Assembly (NCBI GenBank): GCA_032622095.1
Contig: CP136069.1
Coordinates: 34,572,194 to 34,636,193, forward strand
Origin: Siphonodentalium dalli
Taxonomy: Eukaryota; Mollusca; Scaphopoda; Gadilida; Siphonodentaliidae
Direction: 5' to 3'
Length of the DNA stretch: 64,000 bases
Shown: in pieces, positions 1 to 10,949 of the stretch
How the letters are laid out: the number at the start of each line of letters is the position of its first letter
How positions within the stretch are numbered: the stretch's first letter is position 1
Notes under the pieces: model-generated
Databases searched by the model: none
Told to the model about the DNA's origin: nothing
The model's input: the letters and a program-made list of their open reading frames with translations, nothing else
Program-made: the position numbers and the translations under genes

Positions 1-1133
1 TGTCAAATTTATGGGAATTTACATGATCCTTTATATGCCATAAATCTAGATATTTGTTGGAAAATATGTGACTTTTAATTGAAATTAAATTAAAAATATA
101 TCTGAATGTATGTGCAATTTAAGCACCATTTATATTCGAAATAACACATTTTATATGGATGCTTTAAATTTCAAATATCTCTGAAATTTACGCCTAAATT
201 TTATTCAAAATGAAACTTTTGCAGATATATTAAAATCCATATCTATGTGCCCTTTACGAGAAACTTACATATTCAATGCTATGCATCTTTAACATCAGCT
301 TGATCCAAACAATAGACAGTATTATTCATGTCACCCAATTACATAATCTTTGTGGTTAATGTAAGATATTGATCTGAAAATAGAGGGAAACATGTGAAGT
401 TGGTACGTTAAAATCATAAAAATGTTTAAAAATAGGAAAACTGCAAAGTGGATATTGCCTGGAAAAGAGAAATAGAAAAATTATACACATATATACAAAT
501 TTGAAGTCTTTACAAAGCAAGCAGGTCCATATAACTCTCTCCAAATCTGTTTGGCGCCTTTGATACTTTCCTATCTGACACTGACTGCTCTCCATATCTG
601 TTTGGCACCTTTTACTGTACATTGAAGTCAGTTCTCTTCATACAAGTGTGCATGGTTGTAAAGAAGCCGGAAGCATATGTCTATTCAATTAATCTAAGAC
701 CTGAGTTATGTAACACGCTGTGGTCAGTTATAATGGCCAAAATGTTGTTATTACAAATTGCTTTTCCCACTTGGAAAGCCACATGTCCGTGTTTAAGTGA
801 CAACATTTTCAGATAGAGGGTAAAAAAAAACTAATAATTTCTGCTACCTGACCACCCTCTGTGCAATTTGTTTTTATTTTTTCCAGGCCAACTTTTTGGG
901 ATCCACCCCATTTCCACCCCCCAAAATTATTATCTAAATCAGAATATTAAGCCTGGTTCTTTCCACCAATTACTAATTTTGCATATTCCAGCATATCAAT
1001 ACAATTAACCCAAAATAGTGGAATGGTAGTAGCATGATCGGAAACAAAGTCATACTGATCCATTCATCATAGTGAAATCAGCTCTAAAATTCGCTTTAAT
1101 TCTCAGAATTGACCTTTTGCCAGGAGTTGAACC
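1..1133. other. No gene seen
   Basis: AT-rich sequence with no convincing coding region. A short imperfect direct repeat (CTCTCCA-ATCTGTTTGG) occurs twice, near 537 and 591. Nothing else is recognisable. Confidence 0.5.
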
Positions 1134-1135
1134 TA

Positions 1136-1347
1136 CAGTAATGCCCTAATTAATCAATTCCATACCCACCGCAGAATTATGGGTAATTTTTCAGGATTTA
1201 GTCGGAAATATTGCTTGTTGCCATTCATTGGAAACCTCTCACTGAGAACTTTCCGATGAATGGCAACAAGCCATATTTCCGACTAAATCCTGAAAATTAC
1301 CCATAATTCTGCTGTGGTTATGGAGTCGATTAATTAGGGCATTACTG
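1136..1347. mobile_element. Palindromic MITE (CAGTAATGCCC family), TA target
   Basis: The 212-bp sequence folds back on itself almost completely. It starts CAGTAATGCCCTAATTAATC and ends with the reverse complement, GGGCATTACTG. TA dinucleotides (1134-1135 and 1348-1349) flank it as expected for a Tc1/mariner-type TA duplication. The tip of the hairpin is about CTCACTGAGA. There is no transposase ORF, so any movement depended on an enzyme encoded elsewhere. Confidence 0.85.
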
Positions 1348-1539
1348 TATGACCACTTTGGCTTGTACGTAAACCTGACTTGGAAAATCAGAGCAAAGCT
1401 CACTCCAATAGCAAAGCTGAGTGTTAGAATGGTCCGTTCACAGACTTCACTTTGGCTAGCTAGTATTCGCTTTTGTATTAATGGACTCAGCATCAACACA
1501 GGCTAAACTTTTGGACTGAAAAATATCTGACTCAGCAAA

Positions 1540-1779
1540 TATTCTAAGAGTTCTGTGACATTGGAAGCTCTACATGTTTCACACCTACAGGAGAGTCACC
1601 GACCCTTGGAGGGTAATGAGGTGAAGTCGTGAAGAATTATGGTCATTAGATTCTAAATGTTCGTCACATGTCCCAGTATGAGGGGAAGTAATTTAATCAT
1701 TGCCTAATTAGGCCGTAAATGACTGTGAAAATGATTATGGTCCTTCGGAAACATGGACATCAGAATGTGGTTAATTTAA
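1540..1779. other. Non-repeated island, possible regulatory DNA
   Basis: This stretch matches no repeat family in the window and is not coding. It is rich in homeodomain-like cores (TAATTTAATCATT, CTAATTAGG). It resembles conserved non-coding DNA in texture only; conservation cannot be tested here. Confidence 0.25.
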
Positions 1780-1850
1780 CCTTTCCATGACTAGCTTCCT
1801 GAAATTTGGCAAATACCCTTTGCCAATGCATTCTCTTGGGAGACTCGCAT
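1780..1850 (+). mobile_element. Fragment of piggyBac-type MITE (left end)
   Basis: After TTAA (1776-1779) comes CCTTTCCATGACTAGCTTCC, then half of the shared hairpin module (GCCAATGCATTCTCTTGGGA). The same left end is seen at 63794. The right half is missing. Confidence 0.5.
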
Positions 1851-2343
1851 CTATATATATATTTAATTAAAGGAACAAATCCAACTGGACTTTTGTTCCA
1901 ATTTCGAGTACAATTTACATGTTATATCACAATACATCACTAAAAGTCAACTATAAACTTTGATTTGCTACTATATAAGGATCGTCTTCAGTTATGGAAA
2001 TCGGTAAGATATCTTCTGTGTCTGAGGTGATTGTCCAACATTTCGGTAAAATGGAGCAGTGTTGGAGTTTCAACCACATATTTCGGTAAACTGTTCCATT
2101 CATGACAAACTCTATGTGAGAAGTAATACTTCCTAACATCCTTTGACTGCGTCTGTAATTTCAGTTTCCATGCGCTCCCTCTTAATTGTGATACTGTTTT
2201 CGTTTATTTGAAAGAATCTTGTGGTGTCTATGTTGTAGTGTCCTCGAAGAAAAATGTATGTCTTGACCAAGTCAGCTCTATTCAGTCTATATTTGACAGA
2301 TGGGAGGTTCAAAACTAACAATATCTTATTATAACTAGATTTA

Positions 2344-2517
2344 AGAGAATGCATTGGCCTAGCAATATTTACCTTCACAGTGTAAGCCAGTGCATTCTCT
2401 CATATATGCGGGGGCTCGATCCTTGTGGGAAACTCGCATATATAAGAGAAAATAAGAATGCATTGGTACATGATCTTTAATGCTGCACCAGCGCAGCTCC
2501 CGTCATGAAAGATTTAA
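2344..2517 (+). mobile_element. piggyBac-type MITE, 5'-truncated
   Basis: The sequence carries the hairpin module (GTGCATTCTCTCATATATGC ... GCATATATAAGAGA) followed by the right end GCTGCACCAGCGCAGCTCCC and GTCATGAAAGATTTAA. The right end matches the copies at 15.3, 18.9 and 27.7 kb. The left terminus is missing. Confidence 0.65.
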
Positions 2518-2601
2518 CCCATTTAGAGTTATAATATGAGGTGACTATAAAAGTCCTACTTGTACTGTACTGATTGTGTAGAAATGGAAATGCACTCTTA
2601 A

Positions 2602-2843
2602 CCCTTTGAGTGCCAGGGGCCGATCTCATCGGCCCTAAACCTACAGCCTAAGTCTGTTAAAGAATATAAGAATAAATTATTAAAATTGTAAAAAATTGTA
2701 AAAAAAAAAAAAAAAAAAAATTGTTAGGCCAATGCATTCTCTTATATATGCGAGGCGACCTATGGTCGACTCACATATATAAGAGAATGCATTGGCACAG
2801 GGTATATGGGTTGATACAAAAATCAGACCTGGCACTCAAAGGG
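2602..2843. mobile_element. piggyBac-type MITE, GAGTGCC ends, intact TTAA pair
   Basis: TTAA at 2598-2601 and 2844-2847 brackets termini CCCTTTGAGTGCCAGG and CCTGGCACTCAAAGGG. TTAA duplication and a CCC start are the hallmarks of piggyBac-type ends. The interior has a poly(A) stretch and one hairpin, GCCAATGCATTCTCTTATAT ... AAGAGAATGCATTGGC. No ORF is present. Other copies lie at 57100, 57736 and 63153. Confidence 0.85.
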
Positions 2844-3035
2844 TTAAATTTCCTTCTTTTGACCTTGAGGTGCTGTGATCAGGGTTGGATTTGATGAGAT
2901 CTATAATGGTGATATTTTAGCGTCTTTAGATTATGTCCGTCCTGTGTGGAGGGTGGGCAACTGGCCTTTGGCGACATGTATCCAGGCCTTGAAATTGCCA
3001 TTTTTTTATATGCTCATTTAAAAAAAAATTGGAAG

Positions 3036-3490
3036 TTATACATGTATGTTATTGATCTGTCCGTCCGTTCGCTTTTTGTTTCCGTATGATAACTTTAGAT
3101 ATTCTCAACTGAATGGAATAAAAGTTGGTATGTGGATTTACTAGCACAAAATTTCAGGTCAAGTTCAAATTCAGATTCCGCCTGCCAATTTTTACCTGAG
3201 TTTTGGCTATTTTTGTTTGAATTTTCACTCAATTTTCATTTCCGGATGATAAATTTAGTAAATCTGAACTGAATGAAATGACATTGGTATGTGATTGGTA
3301 TGTGATTTTACTAGCCCAAAATACAGGTCAATTTGGGTTCAGACCACCAATTTTCACAAGAGTTATGCCCCTTTGATTGAATTACCACGGACATATATGC
3401 CACGCCTTAGCGATCGATGCTGTTGTTTTGCTTTAGAATTCAATTTTTATTTGGTTTCAATATATGGCATTGCCCATTTAATATCGTAGC
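3036..3490 (+). repeat. Dispersed repeat with GTCCGTCC start
   Basis: It begins GATCTGTCCGTCCGTTCGC, then repeats a phrase on the pattern 'AACTGAATG-AAT---TTGGTATGTG-ATTTACTAGC' twice. Relatives are at 14080-14460 and 35030-35400. It is non-coding; the short ORF inside is a by-product. Confidence 0.5.
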
Positions 3491-3629
3491 TTATTTTGAA
3501 TGATGGCTGTCTACTATTCTTCAGCAACATTGATTATTGTGCATAATCACTCTCTACATCACCAAGAACTCTGGAAGAAGAAGGGGGGAACTGCTTTATA
3601 GGTTTATGTATTGTTGGGGGTGGGGTTAA

Positions 3630-4086
3630 CCCTTTACCCAACAAAACAGCCAAAAACCCCCAAATAAAGCATCAACAGCCTAAAATATCTTCTGTCTGTC
3701 TCAATAACACCATACAAATATGGATATCATTGGAACCGGTTCATTGACCACATTGTGGTGGTTACAGTTATGCCCTGTGCCAATGCATTCTCTTATATAT
3801 GCGAGTCGACCATAGGTCGCCTTGCATATATAAGAGAATGCATTGGCCTAAACAAATTCTTTTTTTAACACTTTTTACCATTTTTTCTTACATTCTTTAA
3901 CAATTTTATAATTTTTTCTTACATTTTTTAACAATTTTTATAATATTTTTCTACATTCTTTGACAATTTTATCATTTTTAATATGTGTTAAACCAATGCA
4001 TTCTCTTATATATGCGAGGCGACCTATGGTCGACTCGCATATATAAGAGAATGCATTGGCACAGGGCCGTTCTGTTGGGTAAAGGG
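3630..4086. mobile_element. piggyBac-type MITE, ACCCAACA ends, two hairpins
   Basis: TTAA at 3626-3629 and 4087-4090 brackets CCCTTTACCCAACA and TGTTGGGTAAAGGG. Inside are two copies of the hairpin module in opposite orientation (3779-3845 and 3994-4063) around an AT-rich centre with short tandem TTTTACAATTT-like units. Related copies are at 23378 and 49753. No coding capacity. Confidence 0.88.
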
Positions 4087-4206
4087 TTAATTTGTAGACA
4101 TGTGGTTATAAGTGACTGAAACGATGATACAAACCCCAGCAAAGCTGACCAAACAATTGGAACCTTAGTATTTAATAGATTGCATGTGTAATTTTTTACT
4201 GATTTA

Positions 4207-4382
4207 CAGTAATGCCCTAAATAATCGACTCCTTAACCACAGCAGAATTATGGGTAATTTTTCAGGATTTAGTCGGAAATATGGCTTGTTGCCATTCATC
4301 GGAAAGCTCTCGGCCATATTTCCCATAAAAATTACCCATAATTCTGCTGTGGTTAAAGAGTCAATTATTTAGGGCATTACTG
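4207..4382. mobile_element. Palindromic MITE (CAGTAATGCCC family), internally deleted
   Basis: The ends are CAGTAATGCCCTAAATAATC and GATT-like TTAGGGCATTACTG, with TA on both sides. The right arm has lost the part next to the hairpin tip, leaving 176 bp against about 213 in full copies. Confidence 0.82.
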
Positions 4383-4399
4383 TAGTTTGTAGGAAATGA

Positions 4400-5330
4400 G
4401 AACAAGTGAAACAGATAGAGGTCAGATAGCCGAAGGGTGGGTTGGCGTGGGTAACACGCCCGCGTGATTAATGGTTTGTGATGAGTTTGGGGACTATATT
4501 AGTCCTTTACAATCAATCTTGAGGTAGATATCGGCAGCGCACTAATGAAATTTGCCTATTTTAATCAGCCGAGGACTTCCGTGAACAAATTAGAAGTCGG
4601 TTGACGATGATCTAGCGATCATCCCTCGAAGACTATGATGAGCCTCATTCTCACATCCGCTATGGGATCGGACAAATGCAAAAATCAATATGGAACTAGA
4701 TGGCTCGCACAGTTAAACTGTTCCATGACAGCGCTAATTTAATCGGCTATCATCGGGAGGGGTCCTAAAGTAACGTGATTCTCAGTTACGAATGATTGAG
4801 TGTATTTTGTTAACTGGCCGATTCCGTGGGCAAATAGACCTCAACTAGAACTTCCTGCATTATATGATTTCTGGTTCATAAATCGTAACAATATAAATCG
4901 GGGTAATCTCCCTTTTGACAGGCCGGTTATGATGAATTGACGCGTTGTCCACCGGGCAACAGATTTAATAATGAGGAATGGGAGACGGGCGATGCTCGTG
5001 TGAAGATATTGAGCCGCGTAATTAAATGAAAAGAGGGGCCTGGTGACAATGGCTTAGTAAAATGATATTTGTTACGAGAATTAATCACAAAACAAATGCC
5101 CTGGAAATCCCGAATAGAGAGTTGAAACACTAAATTTGTCTCTTGAAACTGAATCTCTTAATGGAACAAATTTGATGTATGGTGTGTTAGTAAATTTTTC
5201 CGTCATTGCAGAAATGCTAGTTTAGTAGTTTTTGATAACTGGAATTGTAGGGAGTTAATTAATGGAACTTATTATTTCTGAACACTGTGATTCACCGAAG
5301 AGATAATTCGTAAGCAGAGACATGAACGGA
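4400..5330. other. Non-repeated island, possible regulatory DNA
   Basis: Over 900 bp share nothing visible with the repeat families. GC content is higher than in the surroundings and TAAT/ATTA cores recur (GCGCTAATTTAATC, GCGTAATTAAATGA, GAGAATTAATCAC). No splice-bounded coding exon is evident. This is the longest candidate stretch for conserved non-coding DNA in the window; function is inferred from texture only. Confidence 0.3.
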
Positions 5331-5504
5331 GGGTCAGAGTTGTGGGGTCTCCAGCTTGGAATTTCCAACTGCCCACCCTACTCCCCCTTAAACCGGACCA
5401 AAACTTCCCAGTTGGGGAAATTCCATTTTCATCCCCCCCCCCCCCACTGGATTGAAATTGTCTAACTGGTATCTCAAATTTGTTGGATATATTCCCAAAC
5501 TAAC

Positions 5505-5742
5505 ACAATAGGACACATTGCATAATCGAGGTTACCAATGGGTGTACATCACAATATTCACCATTTGGGAACCTCAATCTGAGTCTATGTCACCCATACT
5601 TCCCAGAAAATGAGGCCTAAGCAGAATGAGGTTCCCCAGAGGGTGACTTTGGTGATGCTAGCCTGCTGTGCGGTATAACGTCACTAAACTCACCCTCTGG
5701 GGACCTCATTCTGCAAATGACAATTACACTATATCAAGGCTG
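5505..5742. mobile_element. Hairpin element, GCAGAATGAGG family, left part lost
   Basis: The internal block (CATTGCATAATCGAGGT, ATTCACCATTTGGGAACCTC, GATG/AATGAGGCCTAAG) is followed by the core palindrome AGAATGAGGTTCCCCAGAGG ... CTCTGGGGACCTCATTCT. Full relatives are at 50641, 54526 and 58942. The left core hairpin is absent. Confidence 0.7.
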
Positions 5743-5889
5743 GAATGATCCATCTCTTCCTGAATAATAAAATTTGTTATGCAAACTTCTTTTGCTGTCT
5801 GTCGTCTGCTCCTAACATCCCTGTAAATAAAGAATGGACTATTCCATTGTATACTTCATGAACTGAATGGGAGAGTCCACTCAGGAATT

Positions 5890-6260
5890 AAAGGGTTAAG
5901 TATCAGTGTGAATCAGACATCAACCGGAGATGTAGTAATGAACTTTTCCCACCTGCTCGGGATGTCAAAGCTGCCCTGGGGTGTATTTCGCAGCATATCG
6001 CTAACACAGAGCTGGGGAGAAACAAAGATGGGACTATGACACAATGTGATGGAATGACGCCACGGAGATGGAATGACACCATGGAGATAATGAGGTGCCT
6101 TCGAGTAATTCTTCACAGCTTGCAGGCAATATGTCGGAATCTCTGCGATTGATGGCATCACATCCTGGTGCATAATCGCTGAACGAGTAACTCTATTAGA
6201 CCCTTTATCCCAACGATCGAGACAGGTGCTCCATAATGATGGGCCATGTAATTATCTGAA
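5890..6260. other. Island with first copy of a ~115-bp duplicated motif
   Basis: Positions 6127-6245 contain GCAATATGTCGGAATCTCT and CTCTATTAGACCCTTTATCC, which recur at 6511-6631. The first copy looks less degraded. No ORF spans it. See the matching finding. Confidence 0.45.
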
Positions 6261-6510
6261 AAATAAGGCTCTATTTTTTATTTCATGGTTTACGCATTTA
6301 AAAAAAATAAATAAATTGAGTCGTTAGAGGGAAAGAATAAAAAATTAAATTGAATCAGAATTTTTATATATATTTTTAACTTTTTTTTCTTCTAAAATTT
6401 GAGGAAGATAAAAAAGTTTTGGAATTGAATGAAGAATATATCAAGTTTAGGGGAAGTAGGTCATTTATATTGGAAATTGATGCCCGAATACATTGCAGTA
6501 GAGTGTTTAG

Positions 6511-6631
6511 ATGCAATATGTCGGAATCTCTCCCATTTGATAGCATCATATAGCGGTGTATAATTGCTAAAAAATTAACTCTATTAGACCCTTTATCCCA
6601 ATGATTGAGACAGGTGCTTTGTAAGGATGGG
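6511..6631. repeat. Second, more degraded copy of the ~115-bp motif
   Basis: It shares GCAATATGTCGGAATCTCTC and CTCTATTAGACCCTTTATCC with 6127-6245. Central substitutions are mostly C-to-T or G-to-A, as expected for decayed methylated sequence. Confidence 0.55.
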
Positions 6632-6639
6632 TCATACCG

Positions 6640-7611
6640 GTATTGTTCTTCAGCGCACCCTACAGGCCACATCCTTCATCTGATCGTCACCAAACTTCAC
6701 AGGGATCTTCAGGGTGATTGGAAAATTGTTATGAAAGTTAACAAGCATGTTTAGGATCACCTCTGGATGGGATCATGGGAGCCGTCTAATTTGAATGATT
6801 TTTGATGAAAAACATGGCCACTGGCAGCCATCTTTAATTTTACACTTTGCATGACTAAATCCTTTGGCACATCGCACAGACCACATCCCTCATCTTATCG
6901 TCAACAAAATTCATATGGATCTTTTTGGTGATCACTAGATGGGAACATCTAATTTTTCCGAAATTTCTTTCAAAAACATGGCTGCCAGCGTCTATCTTGG
7001 ATTTTACTCTTTGTATGACTAAATCCTTCGGTACACCCTACAGGCCACATCCCTCATACGATTGTCAACAAACTTTGTACAGATGTTTGGGGTGACCTTA
7101 AGATGGGATTATTAATTTTTTCCTAAATTCGGTAAAAAACATTGCAGCCATCTTGGATTTTACTCTTTACATGACTCAATTACCAAACTTTATTAGATCT
7201 TCGGGGTGACCTCTAGATGGGACCAACCAATTTTTTTCCATATTCGATATTTCGATAAAAAACTTGGCCTCCATTTGAATCTATCGGAACATTCTGCAGT
7301 CCACATTTATTGGAGAAATGTTTTTAAAATTTACGGTCATGTTTAGGATCACTTCTGGATGGGAACCATCATATATGAAGGATTTTCGATGAATATAACA
7401 TAGCTGCCGGCAGCCATATATGATTTTACTCTATTCATGACTAAACTTCAGCATGCCCTACAGCCAACGTTTTAATCTAATTGATTCCCAAAAATCATAT
7501 GATTCTTTGAGATGACCTCTGTATTGCTTAAACATTTAAACTTTCCGCATTCCTTATCGCTCAGTTGATTGTAATGTATGACATTATCCCCTCTCCATGT
7601 TGAGGTTCAGT
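6640..7611. repeat. Degenerate tandem array of ~170-bp units
   Basis: About five decayed units share AAACATGGC-GCC---CAGCCATC, TTGGATTTTACTCTTT-CATG and ACTAAATCCTT-GGC. They are older versions of the array at 16.6-18.6 kb. The right end (ATGTTGAGGTTCAGTGTC near 7595) resembles that element's right end, AAGTTGAGCTACAGTGTC. Confidence 0.65.
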
Positions 7612-8075
7612 GTCAAAAGCCAGGTTCTGTAACATTTTTGGCTTTCGTTTACATAACAAAACATATTAACTTGACAATAACATACTATTTACGGCATACA
7701 AAAATTCTGCAATATTTGGGATTTGTATAAGAGCAAAGTCTGTCTATATTTTAATAATCTGTCTGTTTTATATGGCAGTTTTAATGAATGTGCATGACTA
7801 TATTAACAGCAATACCCACCGTGGAGGCCAATCATGCCTTTAACAAATAACCTAACAAATAATGGGCGTGGCCTAAACAGCTCTTATTGTTTTTGCAGGG
7901 ATAATCTTCCTAATTGATTAGAGAGAAGTCCACCTTTATCAGCTGGTGATTTGCATTCTTCTAGGTTTGATGCCAGCCAAGACAAACAGACAGAACTGGC
8001 TATCATGTAAGTGTTGGTATTACAATCTGGTTTCCTCACCCAAATCAGTCTAAAGTGGTTTCTATGTGGTACCTA
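7612..8075. other. No gene seen
   Basis: AT-rich sequence without a recognisable gene or a repeat shared elsewhere in the window. Confidence 0.4.
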
Positions 8076-8154
8076 CAGTAATGCCCTAAAAAATCCTGAA
8101 AAATGACCCATAATTCTGCTGTGGTTAAGGAGTTGATTATTTAGGGCATTACTG
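8076..8154. mobile_element. Palindromic MITE, heavily deleted (79 bp)
   Basis: The left end CAGTAATGCCCTAAA is joined directly to inner right-arm sequence and the right end TTTAGGGCATTACTG. TA flanks are retained. The hairpin centre is lost. Confidence 0.75.
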
Positions 8155-8382
8155 TATATTGGAAAAGATTTTTGCTAGAGTCCGCGGCATTCTGTAATCT
8201 CTGAGTTATTGGACATTTTTTCATAATGAACTACTGATAAGAAATCCAATTAGTTTATATCTATAGTTCAGTCATAATATTTTTGGACAGTCCAAAAACC
8301 TATTCGCAGAATTTAATTGACGACTACGGGTCTGTTTGTGAAAAAATCATGCCATCTTTGATTTACAATTTGAATCCATCAT

Positions 8383-8635
8383 CAAGCCTTGAAATAGTGT
8401 GTCTGTCGTTTGCAGAATGAGGTCCCCAGAGGGTGAAGTTAGTGATGCTACCCCGCATAGCGGGCTAGCATCACCAAATTCACCCTCTGTGGACCTCATT
8501 CTGCGTGGTGTAAGCAGAATGAGGTCCCCAGAGGGTGAATTTGGTGATGCTAGCCCGCTATGCGGGGTAGCATCATTAAATTCACCCTCTGAGGACCTCA
8601 TTCTGCAAATGACAGACACCCTTTTTCAAGGCTTG
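8383..8635. mobile_element. Hairpin element, GCAGAATGAGG family, double-core form
   Basis: The termini CAAGCCTTGAAATAGTGTGT and CTTTTTCAAGGCTTG are inverted. Between them stand two core palindromes (GCAGAATGAGGTCCCCAGAG ... CCTCATTCTGC) joined by TGGTGTAAGC. The same architecture occurs at 59536-59790. Short ORFs read in both directions only because the palindrome is open on both strands. Confidence 0.8.
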
Positions 8636-8639
8636 CACA

Positions 8640-9860
8640 CACTGCCGCCCGCATTAATTTATTGGAGAATTGTTTTCAATAAGATAAATAAAACCAATTC
8701 TTCCACCCATTTTATAATAGTCTCTAAATTGTGGAAAGTAGAAAATTTAGAGCAAGTATTTGGTGATTAGAAGTTGGATGGTTTAACCGTATTGTTACAA
8801 TATTTGGCAATGGCGACAATCCAGAAAATACTTACGGAATCTGGATACCCTCATCTCACAACTTGGAAGATGGATTAGCAGGGTTAAGAATTATGCTTTA
8901 AAAACATGCGCTCTGATAAAAGCACAAATTGCTGACGATGTTTTTTGGGGTGTTTTTAGAGGAAGTGAATATTAGTCATATGAATCACGATTCCTCCTAC
9001 ACTAACCGAAATCTGCAAGTTTCAAGAGACAGACATGAACTGCATCTGTTGAGTATATCCGAGTATTGTTATATAATTGGCACTCATGAAAAAACTCAAT
9101 TGTTGCGAGAAAATTGTAATTATTGTGATGGTTAAAACATGGAAATGAAAGTAATCACATTACTTTATTACAGTGTTTTGTATAGTGGAACAATTATTTT
9201 TTGTGTAGGTATTTTTCCGCACAATTGATATTTCAAAGAAAACTCATGCACTGTGCAGTGAATATTGATTAATATTTGAGTATATTTTTTTTTTGGTGGA
9301 TGTGATGACACACTCATGATTCCGGAAACTCGTCCAGCGGAGTAACACCCATAGTTACTACCAGGTCTCGTCTGTCTTCTTATTCATGGAATTAATTAAA
9401 CATTAACCCGTTCATGTCTAAATTAATACTCGCCATTGTGTAGTTGGCTTTATATTGAGTCCAGCAGGGGGTGTCAAATGACTTTTTCCGGGCACGTATG
9501 AGGGGTGGGTGAGTGTTTAAGAGGACCCAAAAGCAATTTTTTCCACAATTTTTTTCTCTGTAATATTTTTAACTATTTTGGGTCTTAAAACTGACAGATA
9601 ATGTAATTTTAAAATCATAACTGCATTTAGACAGGCAGTATAGATTGTTTCTTGTTGTAAAATTACTAAATACGAGGTATATATCAGTCTAGGTCACTCT
9701 AAACATAAAATATATGGACACATTGTATAAGCAATCACTGCCATGTCAAACTCGGCTGATCACATACACCAAACTGTAATATGTAGTTGACAGGAAACAG
9801 ACAATAAGTGTTGAGCATTCTAATATTCTTCCGAAAAAAATTTGATTTCGTGTTTCTGGG
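8640..9860. other. No gene seen; mainly non-repeated
   Basis: No coding region can be supported. The stretch 9300-9500 is unlike the repeats and includes a CTCF-like string annotated separately. Confidence 0.35.
9460..9475 (+). promoter_or_regulatory. CTCF-like motif
   Basis: TCCAGCAGGGGGTGTC is close to the CTCF core consensus known from bilaterians (CCASYAGRKGGC). It lies in non-repeated sequence. One motif match is weak evidence of binding. Confidence 0.25.
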
Positions 9861-9861
9861 A

Positions 9862-9958
9862 GAGGGGTGGTCCGGTCCACTGCCAAGGCGGTCCAGTCCA
9901 GGCCATTCCGGTCCGGTACACATGCCTGGACCGGTCCAAAACGGTCTGGTCCACCTAT
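9862..9958. repeat. GGACCGG-rich cluster, left
   Basis: A GC-rich block has repeated GGTCCGGTCC / GGACCGGTCC half-sites. A matching cluster at 10810-10947 lies across 850 bp of AT-rich DNA. The pair may be the subterminal regions of one non-autonomous hAT-like element. Confidence 0.45.
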
Positions 9959-10809
9959 AATAGGCTATATGTTAATGAATTCTCTGTATAGTACAAACTA
10001 TAAGGTTACTGAGTTCAGTGCATTGCAATGAGTCCATATATGTTAAAACTTACATTGTTTGCTGATTGTATGCATCATTGTCTGTCTCTGGTGGGATATA
10101 TACTGGGAACGATGCACGATAATAGTATTTCTAGTAATGCGAACATGCACTAATGAAATGTATTGGACAGATATATATAGCTAGGGCCAGAATGTGTTAT
10201 AACCAATCTAACATGGCACTCAACTGATCGTATGCATGATTCGTATCATACTTATTTTCATTAAATTGAAATTTAAATGAAATAACTATACTGATGACAA
10301 TTATACAAATGTGTACTAATATGACTACTACATTAATATTGGAGTCTTGGAGATTGTGATGGCTGATTGTATATTCCTGACAATTACAGTTATATATAGG
10401 TACAGCTACTATTGGATTAATGTGACTGTCTTGTGTATGTAATATGTAATGTGGTTTGCATGTTTCTTCGATAAGTATAACTGTGAAAAACAATAGAATA
10501 CTCGATTCGATATCCATCCAAATTGATTAGTTGATGCCATGATACACTGTTTGTGACAAATAGTTCCATACTCATTCAGTTGCATGTTTGTCACATTGAT
10601 AGGGTGCTACATAGTGTTGGCCAGTGTTACATTAATACATTATAAGGAAAGTGACATGTACAAAGTTCATCTATACATTGTTTTCGTGGCATCAAACGTT
10701 TAGTAGATATTAATAATCGCTTGAATGCGTCAATACATCGTTGCTAATTGATATGACGGCAAATACGCAATAATATTCGCGATAGTTTATTATAACTGAA
10801 GTAAAATAG

Positions 10810-10947
10810 TGGACCGGACCGGAGAGTACCGGACCGGCGGCAAAAAGCGGTCCAGTCCGGTCCAGTGACACCCGGTCCAGACCGGACCGCAGTCCACCCC
10901 TGGACCGTGGACCGGACCGGTCCAAAGCGGTCCGGTCCGCATCACTA
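10810..10947. repeat. GGACCGG-rich cluster, right
   Basis: GGACCGGACCGG, GGTCCAGTCCGGTCC and GGACCGGACCGGTCC recur within 140 bp. CCACCCCTGG inside it is the complement of AGGGGTGG at the start of the left cluster, which suggests inverted termini. No transposase ORF lies between. Confidence 0.45.
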
Positions 10948-10949
10948 GA

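Noticed and set aside
8347-8770. Overlapping ORFs on both strands encoding MRSPEGEF-like peptides (also at 50839-51081, 59183-59486 and 62789-63152)
   Set aside because: They read the two arms of the GCAGAATGAGG palindrome, so both strands give similar peptides. Not genes.
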